DNA of 5,310 nt from an uncultured Clostridia bacterium. GTDB taxonomy: Bacteria; Bacillota; Clostridia; Christensenellales; CAG-138. The notes beneath the pieces are model-generated. The model was not told where the DNA came from. It was given only the letters and a program-made list of their open reading frames with translations, and searched no databases. The number at the start of each line of letters is the position of its first letter. Positions within the stretch are counted from its first letter, which is position 1. Positions 1 to 4,911 of this stretch are shown piece by piece. Where the stretch lies: NCBI GenBank assembly GCA_946183765.1, contig CAMHDC010000107.1:1-5310 (forward strand), given 5' to 3'. A program made the translations under genes and the position numbers.

Positions 1-420
1 GATGAAGTTCAGGTTGAAAACGAATTCCACGCCGGATTTGTCCAGATCGAAGAAGCTCTTGGTGTCTCCCTCGATGTCGCCCAGCTCGAAGTACTCCTTG
101 TCTGTGGTGGCCCGGGCGTTGTTGCCGCCGGCGCCGTTGAGGAGAATGTCGCAGGGACCGAGATCGGAAAGGACTTCGTCGGCCACGGCGTAACAGATCT
201 CCTTGTCCAGAACGTTGCACTTGTAGGCCTTGGCCACGCCGCCCTCAGCGACGATCTCCTGGGCGTACTTGTCCGCCGCATCGTAGTTGAGGTCCAGCAG
301 GGCTACCTTGGCGCCGGCGCGAGCCAGTACCTTAGCGAAGCCGGAGCAGAGCACGCCGCCCGCCCCCGTGACCACGGCAACCTTGCCGGTCAAATCGGTG
401 TTCAGCACATTGGGCATCAT
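1..420 (-). CDS. SDR-family oxidoreductase, D-mannonate oxidoreductase-like (N-terminal part, cut by window edge)
   Basis: Reading the minus strand from ATG at 420 gives 140 uninterrupted codons running off the window. It begins MMPNVLNTDLTGKVAVVTGA, a typical short-chain dehydrogenase/reductase start. The nucleotide-binding loop is at residues 18-26 (TGAGGVLCS), an acidic residue ends beta-2 (LLDLN, about 41-45), and the NGAGGN motif (about 95-100) is the SDR NAG motif. The GGVLCS loop, NGAGGN and the FFDLD...FNLNF stretch near the end resemble the Firmicutes UxuB/YjmF-type D-mannonate oxidoreductases, which interconvert fructuronate and mannonate with NAD(H) in the cytoplasm. The catalytic Ser/Tyr/Lys lie beyond the edge and cannot be checked. 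An AGGAGG at 431-436, 10 nt upstream, supports the first of two adjacent ATGs. The gene is divergent from an AraC regulator that may control it. SDR membership is firm; the substrate is inferred. Confidence 0.85.
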   Translation of the reverse strand, partial: MMPNVLNTDLTGKVAVVTGAGGVLCSGFAKVLARAGAKVALLDLNYDAADKYAQEIVAEGGVAKAYKCNVLDKEICYAVADEVLSDLGPCDILLNGAGGNNARATTDKEYFELGDIEGDTKSFFDLDKSGVEFVFNLNFI

Positions 421-452
421 AAATAAAAAACCTCCTGTTGGTTTATGTCAGT

Positions 453-481
453 ATTGTATCGGAAAAATATGCCGCAATCTA
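453..481 (-). promoter_or_regulatory. Candidate promoter for the SDR gene
   Basis: On the minus strand a TACAAT (453-458) matches the sigma-A -10 box. A weak TAGATT (476-481) sits 17 bp upstream as -35. Transcription would start near 446, giving a leader of about 25 nt that includes the AGGAGG. The -35 match is poor (3 of 6), consistent with a promoter that needs an activator, but this is inference. Confidence 0.4.
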
Positions 482-493
482 TTGTTTTGATTG

Positions 494-520
494 TTGCATA
501 TATTGCAAATATTGCTATAA
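494..520. repeat. Three tandem 9-bp TTGC repeats, candidate operator
   Basis: Three abutting 9-mers read TTGCATATA, TTGCAAATA and TTGCTATAA. The first two differ at one base; the third shares the TTGC core. The first two also contain an inverted repeat, TTGCA (494-498) and TGCAA (504-508) with a 5-bp gap. Direct repeats at or near the promoter are typical of regulator binding sites, and an AraC-family gene is immediately downstream. The repeat is seen; its role as an operator is inferred. Confidence 0.45.
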
Positions 521-521
521 T
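494..521 (+). promoter_or_regulatory. Candidate extended -10 promoter for the AraC-family regulator gene
   Basis: TATAAT at 516-521 is a perfect sigma-A -10 box and is preceded by TGC (513-515), making an extended -10. TTGCAT at 494-499 is a half-matching -35 with a 16-bp spacer. The start point would fall near 528, only about 18 nt before the ATG at 546, so the leader is very short and carries just AAAGGA (531-536). The three tandem 9-bp repeats overlap the whole promoter. Confidence 0.55.
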
Positions 522-545
522 ACAGATAGAAAAGGACGGTGCTTC

Positions 546-1412
546 ATGGCAAAACGACAGACCAGCAAGTTCATCACCCGGCAGTACATGCTCAGCGAGG
601 ATTACGAGGTGTTCTACTACAGCGACACCCATTTTCGCAGCGTAGGCAGCCACAGCCACAGCTATTACGAGCTGTACTTCTTCGAGGAAGGGGCCGTGAC
701 CATGGAGATCGACGCTAAGCCCCACTCCCTGCAGCCCGGGGACGTGATCGTGATCCCCCCGGACACGGGCCATCAAGCCATGCTGACGGACCCGGAGAAG
801 CCCTACCGCCGGTTCGTCTTCTGGCTCAGCAAGCCGTTTCTGACGGCCCTGGAATCGAAATCGCCGGACTGCGGATACTTCCTCCGGCGGGCCGAGACCC
901 GCAGCCGGTACGTCTATCACTTCGACCCCGTCGCCTTCAACGCTTTGCGGACCCGCCTCTTCACGCTTCTTGACGAGATCCACGCGGACCGGTTCGGCAA
1001 AGCCACGGCCATCGATCTGGTCATCACGGATCTGCTGCTGTTCCTCTCCCGCACCGTCTACGAGCAGGAGCAGCGTCGAAACCGGAAGGAGCAGCTGAGC
1101 CGGTACGAAGCCATCACCCACTACGTGGACGGGCATCTGGACGAGCCCTTGTCCCTGGACGCCCTGGCCCGGCGGTTCTACTTGAGCAAGTTTTACCTGG
1201 TCCACCTGTTTCGGGAGAACGCGGGCCTTTCCGTCCACCAGTATATCCTGAAGAAGCGGCTGGCCGCCTGCTGCGACGCCATGCTGGGCGGCGTCGCCGT
1301 AGGGGAGGCGTACCGGCAGTGGGGGTTCGGCGACTACTCCGCCTTCTACCGGGCCTTCCGCAAGGAATACGGCATGTCGCCGTCGGCCTATTTAGAGCTG
1401 CACAGCCTGTAA
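546..1412 (+). CDS. AraC-family transcriptional regulator with N-terminal cupin sensor
   Basis: This 288-residue protein has the usual length and layout of a two-domain AraC-family regulator. Residues about 25-90 form a cupin-like sensor with the characteristic HSHSYYELYFFEEG (36-49) and LQPGDVIVIPPDTGHQ (62-77). The C-terminal DNA-binding domain spans about 186-286: the first helix-turn-helix is near 204-224 (LDALARRFYLSKFYLVHLF), the second near 253-273, followed by the family signature FGDYSAFYRAFRKEYGMSPS (261-280). The start at 546 is chosen because AAAGGA (531-536) lies 9 nt upstream and the sensor domain begins normally there; the open frame back to 438 runs through the promoter and encodes Cys/Tyr-rich nonsense. 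The protein probably binds a small ligand, likely a sugar acid given its divergent neighbour, and controls the shared intergenic region. It is followed at 27 bp by a nitroreductase-family gene. Family is firm; ligand is inferred. Confidence 0.93.
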   Translation: MAKRQTSKFITRQYMLSEDYEVFYYSDTHFRSVGSHSHSYYELYFFEEGAVTMEIDAKPHSLQPGDVIVIPPDTGHQAMLTDPEKPYRRFVFWLSKPFLTALESKSPDCGYFLRRAETRSRYVYHFDPVAFNALRTRLFTLLDEIHADRFGKATAIDLVITDLLLFLSRTVYEQEQRRNRKEQLSRYEAITHYVDGHLDEPLSLDALARRFYLSKFYLVHLFRENAGLSVHQYILKKRLAACCDAMLGGVAVGEAYRQWGFGDYSAFYRAFRKEYGMSPSAYLELHSL

Positions 1413-1439
1413 ATAGAATTACTTAAGGAGGAAACACCC

Positions 1440-1970
1440 ATGGAATTCATGGAACTTGCAAACGAGCGGCGGAGCGTCCGGGTCTATGCGGATAAGCCCG
1501 TGCCCCGGGCCCTCATCGACGAAGCGATCCGCGCCGCCCAGCTGGCTCCCAGCTGGAAGAACTCCCAGACGGGCCGGTACTACGTGGCCCAAAGCCCCGA
1601 AAGTCAGGCGAAGATCCGGGCCTGCCTGCCCTCCTACAACCAGAAGAGCAGCGCCAACGCGGTCCTGATCGTCACCGCCTATGAGAAGGGCGTTTCCGGC
1701 TTCAACGGGGGCGAGCCCACCAACGAGCTGGGCAATCAGTGGGGCGCCTACGACCTGGGGCTCCAGAACATGCTCCTGACCCTCCGGGCCCGGGAGCTGG
1801 GCCTCGACACCCTCATCATGGGCATCCGGGACGCCGACGCCATCCGCGCCGCCGCCGCCATTCCCGAAACCGAAGCCGTCTTCGCCGTCATCGCCCTGGG
1901 CTACCGGGCCCAGGACCCCGCCCCCCGCCCCCGGAAGGCGACGGAGGAGATCGTTACGTATTTGGAGTAA
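1440..1970 (+). CDS. Small nitroreductase-family FMN-binding oxidoreductase
   Basis: The 176-residue product matches the short nitroreductase-like flavoprotein fold, usually a homodimer with FMN at the subunit interface using NAD(P)H. Visible marks are the N-terminal FMN phosphate-binding RRSVRVY (10-16), LAPSWKNSQ (35-43), the central helix WGAYDLGLQNMLLTLRARELGLDT (101-124, key residues G102, G107, N110, G121, D123) and the C-terminal VIALGYRAQDPAPRPRK (150-166), with basic residues expected near the FMN. A strong AAGGAGG (1425-1431) lies 8 nt before the ATG. It follows the AraC gene on the same strand after 27 bp with no terminator between, so it is probably co-transcribed. It ends before the hairpin terminator at 2015. 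The natural substrate (quinone, nitro compound, enone or other) cannot be told from sequence. Confidence 0.92.
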   Translation: MEFMELANERRSVRVYADKPVPRALIDEAIRAAQLAPSWKNSQTGRYYVAQSPESQAKIRACLPSYNQKSSANAVLIVTAYEKGVSGFNGGEPTNELGNQWGAYDLGLQNMLLTLRARELGLDTLIMGIRDADAIRAAAAIPETEAVFAVIALGYRAQDPAPRPRKATEEIVTYLE

Positions 1971-2017
1971 CCCTGTTTTCGCCGCCCGAACGGAAAAGCT
2001 CGCCATACAAAACAGGG
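1971..2017. repeat. Inverted repeat that competes with the terminator stem
   Basis: CCCTGTTTT at 1971-1979, directly after the nitroreductase stop, is a perfect 9-bp complement of AAAACAGGG at 2009-2017. The right arm overlaps the first three bases of the terminator stem (2015-2017), so the two hairpins cannot both form completely. In the minus direction the left arm could pair with the U-rich tail of the htrA terminator. The pairing is seen; any regulatory role is speculative. Confidence 0.4.
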
Positions 2018-2045
2018 ATCGCCCGTTGGGGCGATCCCTTTTCTT
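2015..2045. terminator. Bidirectional intrinsic terminator between the nitroreductase and htrA genes
   Basis: A perfect 10-bp GC-rich stem, GGGATCGCCC (2015-2024) and GGGCGATCCC (2029-2038), closes a GTTG loop. On the plus strand it is followed by TTTTCTT, and on the minus strand by TGTTTTGT, so it can stop transcription of both convergent units. It lies 44 bp past the nitroreductase stop and 18 bp past the htrA stop. Confidence 0.92.
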
Positions 2046-2056
2046 GCTTTTGAGGG

Positions 2057-3286
2057 TTATTTCTGGGGGGCGTACTCGCCGAAGGTGACTTCCACGGTCA
2101 TTTCCTTGCCGTCCCGCTGGATGGTCAGCGTGGCGGTATCGCCGGGCTTGTAGGCGGAAATGGCGCTGGAAAGAGCGTCGCCGGAGGTGATCTGGACGTC
2201 CTCCAGCTTCAGGATCAGATCCCCGGACTGGATGCCCGCCTTCTCGGCGGCGCTGCCGGAGATCACCTTCTCCACCAGCACGCAGCGGGTGCCGTCGGAG
2301 TAGTACCACATGCGGTCCCGGCTCCGGAGCGTCACGTCCTGGGTGGACACGCCCAGATACGGACGGCCGGTCACGTAGCCGTAATTGAGCAGATCGCTGA
2401 TCTCGTCCACCACGCTGTTCACCGGGATGGCGAAGCCCAGCCCTTCGGCCCGGCTGTCGCTGACCTTGGCGTTGACGATGCCGATGAGCTTGCCCGTGGC
2501 GTCGAAGAGGCCGCCGCCGGAGTTGCCCGGGGAGATGGCCGCGTCGGTCTGAATGAGGGTCATGGCCTGGCCTTCCACCTCGATGGTCCGGTTGGTGGCG
2601 GAGATGATCCCCGCCGTGGCCGTGCCCCGAAGCTCGCCCAGGGGGTTGCCGATGGCGATGACCTCGCTGCCCACGGTGAGGGTCTCGGAGTCGCCCACCA
2701 CCGCCGGCGTCAGATCCTTGGCGTCGATCTTGATGATGGCGATGTCGTTCTTCTTGTCGGTGCCTACCACGGTGGCGTCATAGGAGGTGTCGTCGTTCAG
2801 GGTGACCTTCACGGACTTGGCCCCGTCCACCACATGGGCGCAGGTGGCGATATAGCCGTCCTCGGTAAGGATCACGCCGCTGCCGCTGCCGGGGACCTCG
2901 TAGCTCTGGCCGTAGCCGTACCAGAAGCTGTTGGTGGTGGCGGTAGTGATGGTGTCGATGCCCACCACGGAGGGAGCGCTCATCTCCACGATCTGAGCCT
3001 TGGTGAACTGGCTGTTCTCCGCAAAGGCGCTGATGGCGCCGGCCTTGGTCTCGCTCTCGCCGCTGTTTTGCGCCGGCGCTGCGGTCGCGTTCTCCCGCAC
3101 CAGCTCCCGCTGGACGGGGGCGGTCTCCGCCTTCTCGGCGTACATCACATAGTTGTTATGGGTATAGTTGCTGATCATGAGGCCGGCGAAGAGGCCGACG
3201 ACGGTGGTCAGCAATATGCAGGTCAGAAACAGGCCCACGCCCACGGACAGGCGCTGCCGCTTTCTGTTCTCCACAGGATATTCCAT
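2057..3286 (-). CDS. htrA: HtrA/DegP-type membrane-anchored serine protease with one PDZ domain
   Basis: This 409-residue protein has the Gram-positive HtrA layout: a short basic cytoplasmic tail (NRKRQR, 7-12), one membrane helix (about 15-38), a polar linker to about 95, a trypsin-like S1C protease domain (about 97-300) and a C-terminal PDZ domain (about 308-405, beginning RPYLGVS). The triad is intact: H151 in ATCAHVVDGA, D181 in KKNDIAIIKI, S256 in SPGNSGGGLF. The TCAHVV form differs slightly from the common TNxHVV. HtrA enzymes degrade or refold misfolded exported proteins outside the membrane. The start at 3286 is preferred over the upstream ATG at 3295, because AAGGAG (3296-3301) abuts the upstream ATG but lies 9 nt from 3286. 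The gene converges on the nitroreductase and shares its terminator. A 252-bp gap separates it from the next minus-strand gene, so it probably has its own promoter, though no convincing -35/-10 pair was found. Confidence 0.95.
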   Translation of the reverse strand: MEYPVENRKRQRLSVGVGLFLTCILLTTVVGLFAGLMISNYTHNNYVMYAEKAETAPVQRELVRENATAAPAQNSGESETKAGAISAFAENSQFTKAQIVEMSAPSVVGIDTITTATTNSFWYGYGQSYEVPGSGSGVILTEDGYIATCAHVVDGAKSVKVTLNDDTSYDATVVGTDKKNDIAIIKIDAKDLTPAVVGDSETLTVGSEVIAIGNPLGELRGTATAGIISATNRTIEVEGQAMTLIQTDAAISPGNSGGGLFDATGKLIGIVNAKVSDSRAEGLGFAIPVNSVVDEISDLLNYGYVTGRPYLGVSTQDVTLRSRDRMWYYSDGTRCVLVEKVISGSAAEKAGIQSGDLILKLEDVQITSGDALSSAISAYKPGDTATLTIQRDGKEMTVEVTFGEYAPQK

Positions 3287-3295
3287 GACGTTCAT

Positions 3296-3301
3296 CTCCT
3301 T
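3296..3301 (-). promoter_or_regulatory. Ribosome binding site deciding the htrA start
   Basis: AAGGAG on the minus strand touches the ATG at 3295 (no spacer, unusable) and is 9 nt from the ATG at 3286 (ideal). The protein therefore most likely starts MEYPVENRK rather than three residues earlier. Confidence 0.7.
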
Positions 3302-3385
3302 TTTTCGATGGTATCATGTTACCTCCCGAATTTGGCATAAATACGGTGGAAATGTGAGAAGTTTTTATTTCTTTTTTGTTTTGCT

Positions 3386-3407
3386 GCTTTTTCTCTTTCG
3401 AAAAAGC
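3386..3407. repeat. AT-rich 8-bp inverted repeat upstream of htrA
   Basis: GCTTTTTC (3386-3393) and GAAAAAGC (3400-3407) form a perfect 8-bp stem with a 6-nt loop. A second possible pairing, TTTCTCTTT (3390-3398) with AAAGAGAAA (3422-3430), overlaps it. Neither has a clean U-tract directly after it on either strand, so a terminator role is uncertain. Confidence 0.4.
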
Positions 3408-3431
3408 GAATAAAATGAAAAAAAGAGAAAC

Positions 3432-3527
3432 TTAAGAATACCGATGGGAAGTACAGCTAAGCCATACTCCCCATTTGTGTTCTTTTTGGTTCTTTTTCTT
3501 ACGAAGAAAAAGAACAGAAGCTTTCAT
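3432..3527 (-). CDS. Possible small protein of 31 residues, basic with a Trp-rich end
   Basis: A short open frame starts at ATG 3527, 11 bp after the stop of the membrane-protein gene, the same spacing seen between the two genes before it. GAGG (3533-3536) sits 5 nt upstream of the ATG. The product starts MKASVLFLRKKKNQKEHK and ends in a WGVWLSCTSHRYS tail. No known family was recognised and there is no clear membrane helix. The frame runs straight through two inverted repeats (3444-3474 and 3489-3515), so it may be a by-product of a structured or repetitive element rather than a gene. Position and ribosome site favour translation; length and repeat overlap argue against it. Confidence 0.3.
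   Translation of the reverse strand: MKASVLFLRKKKNQKEHKWGVWLSCTSHRYS
3444..3474 (-). ncRNA. Candidate RNA hairpin (14-bp stem, 3-nt loop) in the leader/trailer between the operon and htrA
   Basis: In minus-strand RNA, AUGGGGAGUAUGGC pairs with GCUGUACUUCCCAU over 14 positions with a UUA loop, using 11 Watson-Crick pairs and three G-U wobbles. On the plus strand those three positions become A-C mismatches, so the full stem forms only in RNA transcribed leftward, toward htrA. A U-rich run (minus CTCTTTTTTTC, about 3418-3428) follows some 16 nt later, too far for a standard terminator. It may be a structured leader for htrA or a 3' processing element for the upstream operon. No known RNA family was recognised. 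Confidence 0.35.
3479..3515. repeat. Direct and inverted copies of GTTCTTTTT, including a perfect 12-bp hairpin
   Basis: GTTCTTTTT occurs at 3479-3487 and again at 3489-3497. The second copy begins a perfect inverted repeat: GTTCTTTTTCTT (3489-3500), loop ACG, AAGAAAAAGAAC (3504-3515). It lies 23 bp after the membrane-protein stop, a terminator-like position, but lacks a following U-tract on the minus strand. It may be a weak terminator or part of a dispersed intergenic element. The rest of the gap 3287-3538 is AT-rich, with no other gene seen. Confidence 0.45.
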
Positions 3528-3538
3528 TTCTTCCTCTA

Positions 3539-4261
3539 TTATTCTATCTCTAAGAACAGCGCCCCGTCCCGCTCCATGAGCTCGCCCAGGGGGGCAAGAA
3601 AGTCGATGGCGTAGAAGCCCCGGGAGTCCGTATCCATAAGCGCCGCCCGATAGAGCACCAGCCGCCCGTCCTCGTCGGCAAGGGCCATGGCGCCGTCCTT
3701 CAGCAGGAAGGACGCCGTGCGGTTTTCCAGGGTCTGAAGATCCAGCCAGCCCACCCGCGCACCGGTGCCGGCTTCCGTCTCCACGGTGTAGGTGTAGACC
3801 AGCTCCCGGCCGTCGTCCGCGTCCAGGTCAGCATAAAGGGCGTTCACCACGCCGCAGCCCAGGATCCGTTCGCCCAGCCTCAGATACCGGCCGTCCGGCA
3901 GCAGCAGGAAGCTGTACCCCAGCTCCACATGCCGGAACAGGGTGTATCCGGCCACGGCCTCGTTCGTCGGCGTCACGTCCACCCAATACGCCCGGCCCAG
4001 CTCCCCGCGATGCTCCTCGGGCACGGCGTTCATGCCCTCCATCCGGGAGAGATCCGGGTCGAAGGCGAGGGCGTGATAGTTGGGCAAAGGCGTGGCCGTG
4101 GGCTCCGGTGTGGGGATGGCGGAGGGCGTGGGCGTGGCGTTCAGCTCCCGCCGCCGGGCGGCGGAGACCGTCGCCGCCGTCACCGCCAAAAACAGCAGCA
4201 GGAACCCGACCGCTGCGGCCAGGATCAGCACCCATTTGCGTTTATAGAAGGGCTTTTCCAT
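3539..4261 (-). CDS. Single-pass membrane protein with Pro/Thr stalk and extracytoplasmic domain, function unknown
   Basis: The 240-residue product has a short basic N-terminus (YKRKW), one membrane helix (about 11-34) followed by ARRR, then a Pro/Thr-rich stalk (about 42-60, TPTPSAIPTPEPTATPLP) and an ectodomain of about 180 residues. By the usual topology of such proteins the C-terminal part faces outward. Within it, ADLDADDGRELVYTYTV (144-160) resembles the Asp-rich turn of VCBS/FG-GAP beta-propeller repeats, but only one such unit is clear, so no fold is assigned. No enzyme motif was found. The start is ATG 4261, with AAAGGA (4268-4273) 6 nt upstream; a TTG at 4276 overlapping the previous stop is less likely. 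It lies 11 bp after the acetyltransferase-like gene and is probably translated from the same message. It may be an accessory envelope protein of that operon. Confidence 0.8.
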   Translation of the reverse strand: MEKPFYKRKWVLILAAAVGFLLLFLAVTAATVSAARRRELNATPTPSAIPTPEPTATPLPNYHALAFDPDLSRMEGMNAVPEEHRGELGRAYWVDVTPTNEAVAGYTLFRHVELGYSFLLLPDGRYLRLGERILGCGVVNALYADLDADDGRELVYTYTVETEAGTGARVGWLDLQTLENRTASFLLKDGAMALADEDGRLVLYRAALMDTDSRGFYAIDFLAPLGELMERDGALFLEIE

Positions 4262-4267
4262 GGTCCA

Positions 4268-4273
4268 TCCTTT
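4268..4273 (-). promoter_or_regulatory. Ribosome binding site overlapping the upstream stop, deciding the membrane-protein start
   Basis: AAAGGA on the minus strand overlaps the last base of the CAT-like gene's coding frame (TGA at 4273-4275) and is 6 nt from ATG 4261. This favours the ATG over the TTG at 4276 and implies coupled translation. Confidence 0.6.
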
Positions 4274-4911
4274 CAAAGGTCATGCCGGGGCGCCATCAGC
4301 TCCTCCATGCGGACGAGCAGGTCCCGAACGTGGCTGCCGTCCAAAAGGCGATGGTTGAGCTGCACCGTGAAGTTCACCAGCAACCGCCCCTTTTCCTCGT
4401 GGATCCTGTCCCATAGCACCCGGGGGAAGCTGTCGTCTATGTTCAGGGGCTGCTCCTGGAGCACGGACGTGGTGACGAACCAGGGCACGGAGGAGAGGAA
4501 GATAAGATCGTCCCGCACATCGTCCTCCACCACCATCTGCTCCGCCTGCCGCGTCTCCGTTTCCCGGGCACGGCGGCAGAAATCCGCCATGGTTTCTCCG
4601 GGGATATAGTCCACGTCACAGATGCCGAAGGACCCGTCCTTGCCCGCCGTGGTGTAGGAAGGGGTCACGGTGTCACAGATGGCGATCCCCTCCGGCCGGA
4701 TGCGCAGCCGGAAGGGCTCCAGCTCGTTCATAGCTCTGGTAACAATATACACCATGGCCCGATAGAAGGACAAGCCTTCCTTTTTCGTGAATCGGCAAAG
4801 CTCCGTCACGTCCAGGGGCGTGGTCACGGAGAAGTAAGGCAGATACCCCTTGGAAAAGAGACGATAGGCGTCCTTTCGGGGCCACGTTTCGATATCCAAG
4901 TACCGGTCCAT
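4273..4911 (-). CDS. Chloramphenicol acetyltransferase-fold protein (CAT-like O-acetyltransferase)
   Basis: The 212-residue protein has the length and motifs of the classical CAT family, trimeric cytoplasmic enzymes moving acetyl from acetyl-CoA to a hydroxyl. It begins MDRYLDIETWPRKDAYRLFS, matching the family W-x-R-x-x-x-F/Y-x-x-F start. Further marks are YFSVTTPLDVTEL (26-38), FYRAMVYIVTRAMNELEPFR (49-68), TPSYT (83-87), SSVPWFVTTS (140-149, the S-x-PW region) and the active-site NHRLLDGSHV (186-195) with H187, D191 and G192 all present. The active site therefore looks intact. CAT members normally show HHxxxDG; here the first His is Asn. The start is ATG 4911, with AGGAGG (4920-4925) 8 nt upstream; it overlaps the previous stop as TGATG, indicating coupling. 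Being inside an envelope-type operon suggests a house-keeping substrate rather than an acquired resistance gene, but resistance activity cannot be excluded. Confidence 0.9.
   Translation of the reverse strand: MDRYLDIETWPRKDAYRLFSKGYLPYFSVTTPLDVTELCRFTKKEGLSFYRAMVYIVTRAMNELEPFRLRIRPEGIAICDTVTPSYTTAGKDGSFGICDVDYIPGETMADFCRRARETETRQAEQMVVEDDVRDDLIFLSSVPWFVTTSVLQEQPLNIDDSFPRVLWDRIHEEKGRLLVNFTVQLNHRLLDGSHVRDLLVRMEELMAPRHDL

Noticed and set aside
438..545. N-terminal extension of the AraC-family protein by 36 residues
   Set aside because: It would be translated from inside the promoter region, is Cys/Tyr-rich without family similarity, and the proper ribosome site (531-536) supports the start at 546.
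417..1238. 273-residue minus-strand open frame opposite the AraC gene
   Set aside because: Its sequence is low-complexity antisense of a well-supported gene with no recognisable domain.
1419..2309. 296-residue minus-strand open frame across the nitroreductase and the htrA end
   Set aside because: It crosses the terminator hairpin and overlaps two clear genes in other frames; the composition is that of a GC-rich shadow frame.
2834..3340. 168-residue plus-strand open frame opposite htrA
   Set aside because: Ala/Gly/Val/His-rich shadow of the htrA coding strand with no ribosome site or domain.
3330..3370. Possible ECF-sigma type promoter (AAAAAC with CGTA) before htrA
   Set aside because: The spacer is about 15 bp and the -35 is far from the usual GGAAC/TGAAAC form; too weak to list as a feature.
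3929..4609. 226-residue plus-strand open frame opposite the membrane-protein and CAT-like genes
   Set aside because: It is a His/Gly/Arg-rich antisense frame without a domain, spanning the junction of two supported minus-strand genes.
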